From Chryseobacterium piperi (lineage in GTDB: Bacteria; Bacteroidota; Bacteroidia; Flavobacteriales; Weeksellaceae), in NCBI RefSeq assembly GCF_002285635.2, contig NZ_CP023049.2, forward strand, positions 1,860,001 through 1,924,000: a stretch of DNA of 64,000 bases, read 5' to 3'. The position numbers and the translations under genes are program-made. Below the pieces are notes generated by a model. The model was not told where the DNA came from. It made no database searches and saw only the letters and a list, made by a program, of their open reading frames with translations. This document shows, in pieces, positions 45,725-54,900 of the stretch. The stretch's first letter is position 1. The number at the start of each line of letters is the position of its first letter.

Positions 45725-45737
45725 GGCTTATTATATT

Positions 45738-45768
45738 TTTTCTCTCGCAGATTAAGCAAATTTGATCA
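45738..45768 (+). repeat. Dispersed repeat, family B (5' module only)
   Basis: TTTCTCTCGCAGATTAAGCA, the opening module of the family B unit; another short copy is at 54316-54331. Confidence 0.5.
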
Positions 45769-45804
45769 GTTCATAAAATCACCAAGTGTCAACACACATA
45801 AATC

Positions 45805-45833
45805 AAAACCCCTCTATCAGATAGAGGGGTTTT
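45805..45833. terminator. Bidirectional terminator between rtcB and pnp
   Basis: AAAACCCCTCTAT / ATAGAGGGGTTTT, perfect 13-base stem between convergent genes. Confidence 0.9.
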
Positions 45834-45855
45834 ATATATAATTATTATTTATATC

Positions 45856-48075
45856 TTAAGCTTCGGTTGAAGGATTTTGATTTTCCTTAACTTCTCCTGC
45901 AGGTTTATCACCTTCAGGTCTTGCCTGCTGTTCCTGTCTTGGCTTTTGCTCCGGTCTTGGAGGTCTTGGCAACAAAACTTTACGAGATAGCTTCATTTTT
46001 TTACGGTCATCATAACCCATAAATTTCACTTCTACTTCATCACCTTCTGCATAAGGAACCTTATCTAAACGTGACCATTCGATTTCTGAAATATGAAGAA
46101 GACCTTCAGTACCCTTCGCAATTGCTACGAAAGCTCCGAAATCCATTACTTTTACAACTTTACCTTTGTAAACTTCTCCTATTACAGGTACAAAAGTAAT
46201 TTCGTTGATCTTAGCAACAGCAGCATTGATTTTCTCTCTGTCTGTTCCTGCAATCTCGATACGTCCGATTTCTCCTACCTCTTCGATAGCAATAACCGTA
46301 TCTGTATCTTTTTGTAACTGCTGAATAATTTTTCCACCAGGTCCGATCACAGCACCAATAAAGTCTTTTGCAATCTCCATAACCACCATTTTCGGTGCAT
46401 GAGGCTTCACATCAGCTCTTGGCTGGGAAATCGTTTCTGTAATTTTATTAAGGATATGTAATCTTCCGTCTTTAGCCTGCATTAATGCCTGCTCCATAAT
46501 ATCCATAGAAAGTCCCTGAATTTTGATATCCATCTGACAAGCAGTAATACCATCTGCAGTTCCTGTTACTTTAAAGTCCATATCTCCCAGGTGATCTTCG
46601 TCGCCTAAGATATCAGAAAGTACTGTGAATTTTCCAGATTTTGTATCTGTAATAAGACCCATTGCAATACCTGAAACAGGTTTTGTAATCTGTACCCCTG
46701 CGTCCATTAATGCTAATGTTCCTGCACAAACCGTTGCCATAGAAGAAGAACCGTTAGATTCTAAAATATCGGAAACAATTCTGATTGTATATGGGTTTTC
46801 TTCAGGAATTACAGCCTGTAAAGCTCTTTGAGCTAAGTTTCCGTGTCCTACTTCTCTTCTTGAAGTTCCTCTTAGAGGTCTTGCTTCACCAGTAGAGAAT
46901 GGAGGGAAGTTATAATGTAAGAAGAATTTCTCGTCGTAGTTAGCCATAACACTGTCTACCATGTTAGCATCCTTTACAGATCCTAAAGTAACAGCTGTTA
47001 ATGATTGAGTCTCACCTCTTGTAAATACTGCTGATCCATGAGCTCCCGGAAGGTAGTCAATTTCTGACCAGATAGGACGGATCGTTTTAGGATCACGACC
47101 ATCCAAACGGATATTGTCTTCTAAGATCATTTGACGCATTGCTTCTTTCTCTACATCATGATAATATACTTTTACGAAAGGAGTTACTCTTTCCAGTTCT
47201 TCAGCATCATCAACATACTGAGCTAAAAACTCTTCACGAACTGCTTTGAATTTTTCTCCTCTCTCCTCTTTACCAGATGGAGTTCTTGCCACTTCGTATA
47301 CTTTATCATAAGTCTCTTTCCATACCTTTTCACGGATGGCTTCATCGTGATTTTCGTGGCTATATTCTCTCTTTGGTAAAGATTTACCTACTTTTTCAGC
47401 TAATCTTTCCTGAGCTTCAATTTGTTTTTTAATTTCAGCATGTCCGAAGATGATTGCTTCTAACATTTCCTGCTCAGAAATCTCCTTCATCTCTCCCTCT
47501 ACCATTACGATTGAATCTTTAGTAGCTCCAACCATGATATCAAGTTCAGAGTTTTTAAGATCTTCGTAGCTTGGATTAATAGCAAGTTTTCCATCAAATC
47601 TTACTACTCTTACTTCCGACATTGGTCCGTTAAAAGGAATATCAGTAATAGCGATCGCAGCGGAAGCAGCTAAACCTGCCAAGTCATCAGGAATAGATTG
47701 CCCATCATAAGAAATAAGGGAAATCATTACCTGAACTTCAGCGTGAAAATCTTCAGGGAAAAGCGGACGAAGAACTCTGTCCACCAAACGCATGGTTAAA
47801 ATTTCCTGATCAGAAGGTCTTGCCTCTCTACGGAAGAAATTTCCAGGAATCTTTCCTCCTGCATAAAATTTCTCTCTGTAATCTACTGTTAATGGCAAGA
47901 AATCTACACCAGGGTTAGCTTCTTTATTGGCTACAACTGTCGCTAAAAGCATAGTTCCACCCATTTTTACTACTACAGAACCATCAGCCTGTTTTGCTAA
48001 TTTACCTGTTTCAATTGTGATTTCTCTGCCGTCTGCAAGAGTAATCGTTTCTGTAAACGCTTGAGGTATACTCAT
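45856..48075 (-). CDS. pnp: Polyribonucleotide nucleotidyltransferase
   Basis: 739 residues; phosphorolytic 3'-5' exoribonuclease. Two RNase PH domains (first ends near 230; second with [33 protein letters not shown] and [22 protein letters not shown]), then a KH domain ([19 protein letters not shown]) and an S1 domain ([27 protein letters not shown]). A Pro/Glu/Gln-rich tail closes the protein. The ATG at 48075 begins the conserved [19 protein letters not shown] promoter at 48142 excludes the longer reading frame. rpsO is not adjacent, unlike in many bacteria; it lies 2.2 kb away. Confidence 0.96.
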   Translation of the reverse strand: MSIPQAFTETITLADGREITIETGKLAKQADGSVVVKMGGTMLLATVVANKEANPGVDFLPLTVDYREKFYAGGKIPGNFFRREARPSDQEILTMRLVDRVLRPLFPEDFHAEVQVMISLISYDGQSIPDDLAGLAASAAIAITDIPFNGPMSEVRVVRFDGKLAINPSYEDLKNSELDIMVGATKDSIVMVEGEMKEISEQEMLEAIIFGHAEIKKQIEAQERLAEKVGKSLPKREYSHENHDEAIREKVWKETYDKVYEVARTPSGKEERGEKFKAVREEFLAQYVDDAEELERVTPFVKVYYHDVEKEAMRQMILEDNIRLDGRDPKTIRPIWSEIDYLPGAHGSAVFTRGETQSLTAVTLGSVKDANMVDSVMANYDEKFFLHYNFPPFSTGEARPLRGTSRREVGHGNLAQRALQAVIPEENPYTIRIVSDILESNGSSSMATVCAGTLALMDAGVQITKPVSGIAMGLITDTKSGKFTVLSDILGDEDHLGDMDFKVTGTADGITACQMDIKIQGLSMDIMEQALMQAKDGRLHILNKITETISQPRADVKPHAPKMVVMEIAKDFIGAVIGPGGKIIQQLQKDTDTVIAIEEVGEIGRIEIAGTDREKINAAVAKINEITFVPVIGEVYKGKVVKVMDFGAFVAIAKGTEGLLHISEIEWSRLDKVPYAEGDEVEVKFMGYDDRKKMKLSRKVLLPRPPRPEQKPRQEQQARPEGDKPAGEVKENQNPSTEA

Positions 48076-48141
48076 AAATAATTTTTGTTTAAACACTCCG
48101 TATTGAGTGTGATTGATATAAATTCGTCTAAAATTTGTTTG

Positions 48142-48149
48142 CAAAGATA
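48142..48149 (-). promoter_or_regulatory. pnp promoter, -7 element
   Basis: TATCTTTG on the minus strand, followed by a leader of about 60 bases. Confidence 0.6.
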
Positions 48150-48449
48150 AACTATTTTCTTGGTAACTGCCATTATAAAAAAGAAAAGAGAGAGACTCAT
48201 TAAACAACTATCTAGCAATCACTTAATCTATTACAATATCATGATCCGGAACGAGGTTTAATAACGGATGCCATCCACAAGCTTTTTCTTTATGGTGATG
48301 AGACTCAACTTAATACCCATTTTAACCATTTCTTCTTTTGGAGAAAATTTTCCACTTATTTTTTATCTCAAAAAGAGATAATAATTATGCTTACTGAGAA
48401 AATTAATGTAAAAACACCTAAAAAAGTTGCAGAAAAAAAAGTTGTTCCC
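48150..48449. other. pnp - sugar transporter divergent intergenic region
   Basis: About 300 bases with no gene that I can support; it carries the upstream sequences of two divergent promoters. Confidence 0.4.
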
Positions 48450-48457
48450 CTATATTT
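48450..48457 (+). promoter_or_regulatory. Sugar transporter promoter, -7 element
   Basis: TATATTTG followed by CCC, exact TAnnTTTG; predicts a leader of about 105 bases. Confidence 0.6.
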
Positions 48458-48474
48458 GCCCTGCTTTTTAAAAG

Positions 48475-48552
48475 TATGATTGTATATCTCACAAAAGAAC
48501 TGAGAGCTTCAAATCTTATAATCTATTGAAAGAGTGCATGATCATCTCTTTC
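48475..48552 (+). promoter_or_regulatory. Sugar transporter leader: mini-ORF followed by hairpin
   Basis: A 17-codon frame (48475-48528, MIVYLTKELRASNLIIY) ends exactly where a stem GAAAGAG / CTCTTTC (48528-48552) begins, 16 bases before the transporter ATG. The hairpin could mask the ribosome entry region. Regulatory role is inferred. Confidence 0.35.
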
Positions 48553-48568
48553 CTTTAAATAAATATTT

Positions 48569-49993
48569 ATGATTAGCAATAAAGAAGTAAAGTCGCAAAA
48601 CAGGAATTATACGGTTCCGTTGATCACCATTACCCTGTTGTTTTTTATGTGGGGGTTTATCACCTGTATGAATGATATTCTAATCCCTTACCTGAAACAG
48701 CTTTTCAGCCTTACTTTCTTCGAATCCATGCTGGTACAGTTCTGCTTTTTCGGAGCTTATTTTATCGGTTCATTAATTTATTTTTTCATTTCCATTACCA
48801 AAGGAGACCCAATCAATAAAGTAGGATATAAAAAAGGAATTATATTTGGAATTTTCCTGGCTGCCCTGGGTTGCATTTTGTTTTATCCGGCTGCCACTTT
48901 TTCTTATTACCCATTATTTCTCGGAGCGTTGTTTATTTTAGGATTAGGCTTCACGGTCTTACAAATTACAGCCAATGCTTATGTTTCATTATTAGGGAGT
49001 GAGGAATCTGCATCGAGCCGTCTGAACATGACTCAGGCTTTTAATGCTTTTGGAACTACAATCGCTCCTGTATTAGGAGGGCACCTGATCTTTGAGTTTT
49101 TCTCGGCTCCGGACGGATCATTCAGTGCAGTAGCAACAAGAATTCCTTATCTGATTTTTGCCGGAATCCTTTTATTGGTAGCTCTATTGATCTCCAGAGT
49201 AAAACTTCCTTCTTTCCAGACTGAAGAGGAAGAAATCGTAAAAGGTTGGGGAGCCTTACAATTCAGTCATTTAAAATTTGGTGTTTTCGCCATGTTCTGT
49301 TATGTAGGTGGAGAAGTTGCTGTAGGTAGTTTTATTATCAGCTTTCTGGAGCAGCCACAGATAATGGGCTTTAACGAAATCATCAGTAAAAATTATCTTT
49401 CTTTATATTGGGGTGGTGCTATGATCGGACGTTTTCTGGGAGCCATATCTCTGAACCAATCTATCAGCCAGGGTAAAAAGGCTATTTATATGCTGGGAGC
49501 GGCAAGTATTGTTTTCCTGGTTATCTTTAGTATTGTTAACCTTACTTTTTCACAGATTAGCTTTTTCCTTGTATTTATTGTTCTGAATTTTATTGCCTTC
49601 TTCATTGGCAAGGCAGCTCCTGCCAGAACACTATCAATTTTTGCAGCCATTAATGTTGCGCTTCTCATTTCAGCAATGGTCAACCATGGAGAATTAGCTA
49701 TGTACAGCATTTTGGGAATCGGAATTTTCAACTCCATTATGTTCTCCAATATTTATACGCTGGCAATCTCAGGTTTAGGAAAATATACCAGTCAGGGATC
49801 TTCATTAGTAGTAATGGCCATTTTAGGAGGTGCAATTGTTCCTATTTTCCAGGGATATCTTGCGGATCAATTGGGTGTTCAGCATTCCTTTATCATTCCA
49901 GTATTCTGCTATCTGGTGATTCTTATTTTCGGTGCCTACTGTACAAAGTATTTGGGACACGTAGAAAATACCGAATCCAAATCAGGGCACTAA
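48569..49993 (+). CDS. gluP: Sugar MFS transporter, FucP/GluP family
   Basis: 474 residues with 12 transmembrane helices. The first helix region LLFFMWGFITCMNDILIPYLK and the block FGAYFIGSLIYFFISITKGDPINKVGYKKGIIFGI are the glucose/galactose:H+ symporter signature. QITANAYVSLLGSEESASSRLNMTQAFNAFGTTIAPVLGG is the central signature. Likely imports glucose or galactose, feeding the glucokinase gene in this window. Gene symbol by family resemblance only. A strong terminator follows. Confidence 0.9.
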   Translation: MISNKEVKSQNRNYTVPLITITLLFFMWGFITCMNDILIPYLKQLFSLTFFESMLVQFCFFGAYFIGSLIYFFISITKGDPINKVGYKKGIIFGIFLAALGCILFYPAATFSYYPLFLGALFILGLGFTVLQITANAYVSLLGSEESASSRLNMTQAFNAFGTTIAPVLGGHLIFEFFSAPDGSFSAVATRIPYLIFAGILLLVALLISRVKLPSFQTEEEEIVKGWGALQFSHLKFGVFAMFCYVGGEVAVGSFIISFLEQPQIMGFNEIISKNYLSLYWGGAMIGRFLGAISLNQSISQGKKAIYMLGAASIVFLVIFSIVNLTFSQISFFLVFIVLNFIAFFIGKAAPARTLSIFAAINVALLISAMVNHGELAMYSILGIGIFNSIMFSNIYTLAISGLGKYTSQGSSLVVMAILGGAIVPIFQGYLADQLGVQHSFIIPVFCYLVILIFGAYCTKYLGHVENTESKSGH

Positions 49994-50020
49994 AGTTAAT
50001 TAACCATATAACTTTATATA

Positions 50021-50087
50021 AAACTCCGGCTTCATCTGCATACTCTATACATACAGTGTCAATTCAGATGAAACCGGTTTACTTTTT
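50021..50087 (+). terminator. Terminator of the sugar transporter gene
   Basis: Long imperfect stem: AAACTCCGGCTTCATCTG with CAGATGAAACCGGTTT, 26-base loop, then CTTTTTAT. Confidence 0.75.
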
Positions 50088-50245
50088 ATATTATTATGCT
50101 CTTTCAATGACAATCAATATTGAAAACAACTCAGAAATCGGATGTCAACGGAATAATGAAAGATTCATAAGTAAAGTTATTTAGATTCTTTCCGATAAAG
50201 AATAGAATCTCTTTTAATAATTCCGGTATGTAGTATCTAAAACAA

Positions 50246-50273
50246 AAAAGCAACCTCTTTCGAAGTTGCTTTT
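50246..50273 (-). terminator. rpsO terminator
   Basis: AAAAGCAAC / GTTGCTTTT stem, U run on the minus strand, 20 bases after the rpsO stop. Confidence 0.85.
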
Positions 50274-50292
50274 ATTTGAAAATCTTTGTAGA

Positions 50293-50562
50293 TTATTTTC
50301 TTAAACCTAGTTCAGCAATAATTGCTCTGTATCTTGCGATATCTTTATTTTTAAGGTAATCTAGTAAACTTTTTCTTTTACCTACCAATTTCACCAAAGA
50401 TCTTTCAGTTGCGTAATCTTTGTGATTGCTCTTTAAATGAGCAGAAAGGTGGTTAATTCTGTAAGTAAAAAGTGCAACTTGTCCTTCAGCACTTCCTGTG
50501 TCCTGTGCAGATTTCCCGTGTTTTGAGAAAATTTCCTGCTTTTTTTCTGTTGTTAAGTACAT
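50293..50562 (-). CDS. rpsO: 30S ribosomal protein S15
   Basis: 89 residues, the usual length. TGSAEGQVALFTYRINHLSAHLKSNHKDYATERSL and LVGKRKSLLDYLKNKDIARY are the conserved 16S-binding segments. Monocistronic, with its own promoter (50596) and terminator. Confidence 0.98.
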   Translation of the reverse strand: MYLTTEKKQEIFSKHGKSAQDTGSAEGQVALFTYRINHLSAHLKSNHKDYATERSLVKLVGKRKSLLDYLKNKDIARYRAIIAELGLRK

Positions 50563-50595
50563 TCCAATATTGTTTAATGATTATTATGTAACGGG

Positions 50596-50603
50596 TGCAA
50601 AAG
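50596..50603 (-). promoter_or_regulatory. rpsO promoter, -7 element
   Basis: TACTTTTG on the minus strand, exact TAnnTTTG, 34 bases before the ATG. Confidence 0.6.
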
Positions 50604-50714
50604 TACAACTATTTTTTAAGTCAGCAAAACATTATTGATTTCATAAATCAAAATTGATAGAAAAAAATGTTAAAAATTTCTTAATAAATTTTATGTCATC
50701 CCATTAAAAGACAG

Positions 50715-50722
50715 TAATTTTG
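50715..50722 (+). promoter_or_regulatory. Promoter -7 element for the exported protein gene
   Basis: TAATTTTG, exact TAnnTTTG, 15 bases before the ATG at 50737. Confidence 0.55.
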
Positions 50723-50736
50723 CAAACGAATTACAG

Positions 50737-51294
50737 ATGAGAAAAATTTTACTCTTTACAACGATTTCCACTTTTTTATTAATCGGTATCACATCGGTAA
50801 AAGCACAGAAAGGTGCTTCAGAGGATAAAATAAAAAAGATATTATACTTCAATCCTGAGGTAGAACCTGACATTGAGGAAATTAAAGAACCTACCAATCA
50901 TGCATTTTTCAGTGCCGTTTCAGACAACTTAAGCGGTTATAAAAAAAATAAAATGCTCCGGGCAGAAATCCAGATTCCATTTGATAGTGTAGACGCTCAG
51001 ACTATAGTTGATTACTGCATCAATAATGAAGCTGACTTCGCTATTGTTCCAAAGGTAAAATACTTCAAAGTAGGAATCGGAAAATATGTTTTCTCCAACC
51101 AGGTTATTGTAAGTATGAAACTCTTTGATGCCTCAGGAAGCCTCATTACAGAAACTGACTACGATACCTATCGTAAAAACATGCGCCTTCTGGGATCTGC
51201 TGAAAATTTTATAAAAATCGGTACCAACGGCGCCATAAAAGGTATTTTAAAAAAATTAAGAAAGATAAAACCCTCTTCAGAAGCAGGTTTCTAA
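50737..51294 (+). CDS. Exported protein of unknown function
   Basis: 185 residues. The signal peptide MRKILLFTTISTFLLIGITSVKAQ predicts a periplasmic protein. The mature part has mixed alpha/beta character with a central block AQTIVDYCINNEADFAIVPKVKYFKVGIGKYVFSNQ that resembles periplasmic FlgO/DUF4136-like folds only in outline. I do not recognise the family. Has its own promoter; a terminator lies 240 bases downstream after an AT-rich gap. Confidence 0.75.
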   Translation: MRKILLFTTISTFLLIGITSVKAQKGASEDKIKKILYFNPEVEPDIEEIKEPTNHAFFSAVSDNLSGYKKNKMLRAEIQIPFDSVDAQTIVDYCINNEADFAIVPKVKYFKVGIGKYVFSNQVIVSMKLFDASGSLITETDYDTYRKNMRLLGSAENFIKIGTNGAIKGILKKLRKIKPSSEAGF

Positions 51295-51536
51295 TTAAAT
51301 AATATGTTCTTTTAAAGGCGAACACACAATACAATTTTTCCAAACAAACACTAAAAACAAAAATAACATCAATATTTAATAAAAATATCAATAATACATT
51401 GTTAATATTTCAAGTATTTTTATTAATTTAGTAAAACAATAAAAAAAATAAGTTTTAAAAATATTTGAAAAACACCTTGATATCGAAAGTTTAAATCATA
51501 CCAAATAAATTCTCTTCATTTTTTAAATTCATTATT

Positions 51537-51563
51537 ACACCCACAATTTTGTGGGTGTTTTTT
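51537..51563 (+). terminator. Intrinsic terminator upstream of the peptide genes
   Basis: ACACCCAC / GTGGGTGT with loop AATTTT, then TTTTTT. It separates the peptide genes from the upstream transcript. Confidence 0.85.
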
Positions 51564-51685
51564 ATCCTTATCACCCTTACCTATCACAAAAACAGCAGGT
51601 TATTAAAAATAACTCTCTTTATATGTGAATAATATGAATATTTTTTATTATTTTAGTAATTCATTAAAACTAAATACTTTATACT

Positions 51686-51829
51686 ATGAAAAACTTAAAA
51701 AAGCTTAATCGAAAAGAGCAAAAAGAAATCAAAGGAAGTGGCATCAGAAGATGTACTAATAATTCACAGTGTTTTGGAGGATGGTGTTGTAATAATGTAT
51801 GTGTAGTTTATGCATGTATGGAAAATTAG
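51686..51829 (+). CDS. Cys-rich leader peptide 1, knottin-like spacing
   Basis: 47 residues. The leader MKNLKKLNRKEQKEIKGSG resembles the bacteriocin-like leaders of Chryseobacterium (MKNLKKL..., ending at a Gly-x-Gly site). The 28-residue core has six cysteines in the order C-x5-C-x4-CC-x3-C-x4-C (Cys23, 29, 34, 35, 39, 44), compatible with an inhibitor cystine knot. The core is basic at its start (RR) and carries Asn, Gly and aromatic residues. A paralogue follows after 30 bases. Export and disulfide formation are inferred; no peptidase-ABC exporter lies nearby. Confidence 0.75.
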   Translation: MKNLKKLNRKEQKEIKGSGIRRCTNNSQCFGGWCCNNVCVVYACMEN

Positions 51830-51859
51830 TACTCTCAATTTTTTCAAAAGCAGAATACT

Positions 51860-52021
51860 ATGAAAAATCTTAAAAAGCTTAACAGACAACAACAAAAATC
51901 AATTGACGGAGCCGGTCCTATTACAAAATGCAGAAATTCATCGCAATGCGGATATGGAGAGTGTTGTACCGGAGGAATGTGCCTCCCTTCTCCAGTTCAG
52001 GAGTGCGAACCTCTTGAATAA
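51860..52021 (+). CDS. Cys-rich leader peptide 2, knottin-like spacing
   Basis: 53 residues. The leader MKNLKKLNRQQQKSIDGAG aligns with that of peptide 1, and the core shares the block C-x-N-S-Q-C. Six cysteines in the order C-x5-C-x4-CC-x4-C-x7-C (Cys24, 30, 35, 36, 41, 49). The core is neutral to acidic with a Pro-containing loop, unlike the basic core of peptide 1, so the copies have diverged after duplication. The similarity extends to the bases upstream (ATACTATGAAAAA). The two form a short operon ended by the hairpin at 52078. Confidence 0.75.
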   Translation: MKNLKKLNRQQQKSIDGAGPITKCRNSSQCGYGECCTGGMCLPSPVQECEPLE

Positions 52022-52077
52022 TCATGTGTAGTATATAAAAAATCAGGATTACTGTAATATTTAAAAGTTTAATTAAG

Positions 52078-52103
52078 ACATCCGTTTCTACGGATGTTTT
52101 TTT
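52078..52103 (+). terminator. Terminator of the peptide operon
   Basis: ACATCCGT / ACGGATGT with a TTCT loop and seven T, 57 bases after the second peptide stop. Confidence 0.9.
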
Positions 52104-52200
52104 ATGATTATACATATGTTAATTAACACTCAGGAGAGGTGTAAAACTTTAATTAATCCTTAATTTTGCTCCATCATTGGTCAATTTTAAAAATTTGAAT

Positions 52201-52208
52201 TATTTTTG
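52201..52208 (+). promoter_or_regulatory. mgtE promoter, -7 element
   Basis: TATTTTTG, exact TAnnTTTG. A second match (TAATTTTG) lies at 52161-52168. The proximal element makes TTG at 52206 unlikely as a start codon. Confidence 0.5.
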
Positions 52209-52229
52209 CATATCCAAAAATCTTATGCT

Positions 52230-53552
52230 TTGAACTATACTGACGAACTTATCTTTAATCCTGCCGATATTGCCGAAACTCTTAGTGGACTCCCTGCTGA
52301 TGAGAGGCTTTTGGCGTTTTTAAAAGTTCCGAAAGAGTATAAAGCCGAAGTATTCTCTCATCTTGATCCTGATTTTCAGGAGGAAACGATCAGAAGCATT
52401 GGAAGCGACGAGGTCTCTGAGATCCTGAATGCAATGACTCCGGATGACAGAACTGCCCTTTTTGAAGACTTTCCGGATGAGCTTATCAAATACTCTATCA
52501 ATCATCTTAATCCACAGGAAAGAAGGATTGCCTTAAAACTTTTAGGGTATCATTCTGACTCCATTGCGCGTCTGATGACACCTTATTATATCCAGATCCG
52601 TAAGGAATGGACTGTAAAAAAGTGTTTACAGCAGATCAAAAAGGTGGGAAAAAGGGTTGAAACTATGAACCACCTCTATGTTGTAGATGAAAGAAATCGT
52701 TTAATTGATGACTTAGCCCTGGGTAGTTTATTATTGGCTGAAGAGGATACACTAGTATCCGATCTTACAGATAATCATTTTGTGGCTATTACTACCATGA
52801 CCTCAAAAGAAGACGCGGTTACTTATTTTGAAAAATATGACAGGACTGCACTTCCCATCATCACAGAATCCGGGGTTCTGGTAGGGATTGTAACTATTGA
52901 TGATATCTTAGACCAGATTGAACAACAAAACACAGAAGACATTCAGAAGTTCGGGGGTCTTGAAGCCCTAGACCTTCCCTACACACAAACTTCTTTTATC
53001 GAAATGGTAAAAAAGAGAGGAATGTGGCTTATTATATTATTCTTTTCCGAAATGCTTACGGCATCAGCTATGGGATATTTCGAAGATGAAATTCAAAAAG
53101 CTGTTGTACTGGCCTTATTTGTTCCTCTTATCATTTCCAGTGGTGGAAATTCAGGTTCACAGGCTGCTACCCTTATTATCAGAGCTATGGCACTTCAGGA
53201 AATCGGACTAAAAGACTGGTGGTATGTGATGAAAAAAGAAATTTTCACAGGCTTATTCCTCGGTGGCATTTTGGGAATCATCGGTTTCTTAAGAATCATG
53301 ATATGGCATGAAGCCGGCTTTTTCAGTTATGGTGCTCATTGGGTATTTGTAGGCTTAAGTGTTGCCGTTTCCTTGGTATTGATCGTTCTTTGGGGAACTC
53401 TTTCCGGATCTATGGTTCCGTTTATTCTAAAAAGCTTTAAACTCGATCCTGCTACATCATCCGCACCTTTTGTTGCTACCTTGGTAGACGTGACGGGATT
53501 AATTATTTATTTTTCCGTAGCCGGACTTTTCTTAACCGGTAAACTTTTGTAA
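52230..53552 (+). CDS. mgtE: Magnesium transporter MgtE
   Basis: About 440 residues. N-terminal MgtE_N superhelix (about 5-120, [21 protein letters not shown], then [17 protein letters not shown]), two CBS domains (about 125-245, [24 protein letters not shown] and [24 protein letters not shown]), and five transmembrane helices (from about 275) with the pore block [21 protein letters not shown]. The CBS pair gates the channel on cytoplasmic Mg. No in-frame ATG precedes the conserved region; TTG at 52230 (reading MNYTDELIF) is the most reasonable start, with TTG 52206 inside the promoter. Confidence 0.92.
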   Translation: MNYTDELIFNPADIAETLSGLPADERLLAFLKVPKEYKAEVFSHLDPDFQEETIRSIGSDEVSEILNAMTPDDRTALFEDFPDELIKYSINHLNPQERRIALKLLGYHSDSIARLMTPYYIQIRKEWTVKKCLQQIKKVGKRVETMNHLYVVDERNRLIDDLALGSLLLAEEDTLVSDLTDNHFVAITTMTSKEDAVTYFEKYDRTALPIITESGVLVGIVTIDDILDQIEQQNTEDIQKFGGLEALDLPYTQTSFIEMVKKRGMWLIILFFSEMLTASAMGYFEDEIQKAVVLALFVPLIISSGGNSGSQAATLIIRAMALQEIGLKDWWYVMKKEIFTGLFLGGILGIIGFLRIMIWHEAGFFSYGAHWVFVGLSVAVSLVLIVLWGTLSGSMVPFILKSFKLDPATSSAPFVATLVDVTGLIIYFSVAGLFLTGKLL

Positions 53553-53571
53553 TTTTAGACAAAGTCTAACA

Positions 53572-54303
53572 ATGAAAGTTATTTCTCTGGTACCCTCTAT
53601 TACGGAGGCACTATTTGATTTGGGTTTAACTGAGAATGAAATTATTGGAAGAACAAAATTTTGCATTCATCCCAAAGAAAAAGTCAAGAACATTCCCATT
53701 ATCGGTGGGACAAAAAATCTGAATATTGATAAAATCAAAAGTTTACAACCTGATTTAATCCTTGCGAACAAAGAGGAGAATATCAAAGAACAGGTAGAAG
53801 CCCTGATGGAAGATTTCAAAGTAGTAGTAACTCATGTCGAGACTATTGAAGACAACTACTATTTAATGAAAAACTTAGGGAATATATTTCATCAAGAGGA
53901 AAAAGCACAGGCCTATAATCTAAAAATTTACGAAGTTTTACATCAGGCTAAAATAAAATCCAAAGTAAAAGCAGCTTACCTTATCTGGAAAAATCCTTAT
54001 ATGACAGTCGGTTCAGATACATTTATCCATCATATTTTAGCAGAAATAGGATTTGAAAACAGTTTTAAAGACAAGACCCGCTATCCTGAAGTGAATATTG
54101 AAGATCTTGCTGATACAGATCTTATTATGCTATCTTCAGAGCCTTTTCCATTTAAAGAAAAACATATTGCTGAGTTAAAAGAGCATTATCCTGATAAGAA
54201 AATTATGATTGTAGACGGTGAAGCGTTTTCATGGTATGGAAGCCATATTGCAAAGTGCGAAAACTACTTTAAAGAATTAGTAAGTGAGATAGATTCTCTT
54301 TGA
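53572..54303 (+). CDS. Helical-backbone metal receptor (BtuF/FhuD-like) without signal peptide
   Basis: 243 residues. KVISLVPSITEALFDLGLTENEIIGRTKFCIHP starts the periplasmic-binding type III fold, with the linker region in the middle (YYLMKNLGNIFHQEEKAQAYNLKIYEVL) and a C-terminal FSWYGSHIAKCENYF. Classical members bind vitamin B12 or ferric siderophores in the periplasm, but this one starts directly with the domain and has no export signal or lipobox. A cytoplasmic role is implied. It lies 19 bases after mgtE and is probably co-transcribed. Confidence 0.85.
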   Translation: MKVISLVPSITEALFDLGLTENEIIGRTKFCIHPKEKVKNIPIIGGTKNLNIDKIKSLQPDLILANKEENIKEQVEALMEDFKVVVTHVETIEDNYYLMKNLGNIFHQEEKAQAYNLKIYEVLHQAKIKSKVKAAYLIWKNPYMTVGSDTFIHHILAEIGFENSFKDKTRYPEVNIEDLADTDLIMLSSEPFPFKEKHIAELKEHYPDKKIMIVDGEAFSWYGSHIAKCENYFKELVSEIDSL

Positions 54304-54315
54304 TTTTTAGGTCCC

Positions 54316-54331
54316 TTTTCTCTCGCAGATT
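54316..54331 (+). repeat. Dispersed repeat, family B (short fragment)
   Basis: TTTTCTCTCGCAGATT, same opening module as at 45738. Confidence 0.4.
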
Positions 54332-54392
54332 TCTATTAAAAGTATTTATCCGACCCATCAGGTTACAAGCATTGAGCTTCCGAAAAATAAAA

Positions 54393-54416
54393 AACTCCGG
54401 TTTGAATACCGGAGTT
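54393..54416. terminator. Bidirectional terminator
   Basis: AACTCCGGT / ACCGGAGTT, 6-base loop, U-rich on both sides, between convergent genes. Confidence 0.88.
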
Positions 54417-54438
54417 ATATTTTTTAGATTTCAGATGA

Positions 54439-54888
54439 TTACAAAATCTTGGAAACTTCATTACAAAGCCATTCCAATAACTCCCGATCTTCAGCCGTAA
54501 ACGGATCTATCTGGTGGGAATCGATATCGATCTGACCAACATTTTCGCCATTCTTAATAATGGGAACTACAATTTCCGCTTTGGTATCAATTGAGCAGCT
54601 TAAATAGTTGCTTTCCTGTTTAACGTCAGGCACTACAAAAGTTTCGTTAGAAACAGCAACCTGACCACAAATTCCTTTCCCAAAAGGGATGATGGTATGA
54701 TCTGTTTCAGCACCTACGTAAGGGCCTAAAATAAGTTCTTCTTTATCTCCATTCTTAAAATAGAAACCTGTCCAGTTGAAATAAGAAATTTCCTGATCCA
54801 ACAAATGACAAACTTTTTGAAGCTTTTCTTCTGTATTATGTTTCGGGCTTTCAAGAATAGAAGAAAGCCTTTTCTTTAATTCTGACAT
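54439..54888 (-). CDS. GAF domain protein, free methionine-R-sulfoxide reductase-like
   Basis: 149 residues, a single GAF domain. WTGFYF, LGPYVGAETDHTIIPFGKGICGQVAVSNETFVVPDV and YLSCSIDTKAEIVVPI follow the fRMsr (YebR) pattern. Two of the three active-site Cys are present (in GICG and LSCS), while the first usual Cys position reads Asp/His. It probably reduces free methionine-R-sulfoxide, complementing MsrAB, but could be a non-catalytic GAF sensor. It starts 12 bases after the upstream gene. Confidence 0.8.
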   Translation of the reverse strand: MSELKKRLSSILESPKHNTEEKLQKVCHLLDQEISYFNWTGFYFKNGDKEELILGPYVGAETDHTIIPFGKGICGQVAVSNETFVVPDVKQESNYLSCSIDTKAEIVVPIIKNGENVGQIDIDSHQIDPFTAEDRELLEWLCNEVSKIL

Positions 54889-54900
54889 TATATTATTGTT

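Noticed and set aside
51921..52115. 64-codon minus-strand frame over the second Cys-rich peptide
   Set aside because: It overlaps the peptide gene and its terminator, has no promoter and shows no protein-like features; the plus-strand pair with matching leaders explains the region.
52104..52229. Mg riboswitch before mgtE
   Set aside because: The leader after the proximal promoter is only about 20 bases; no M-box-like structure is visible.
54300..54500. 66-codon frame after the metal-receptor gene
   Set aside because: It crosses a bidirectional terminator and the 3' end of the GAF gene.
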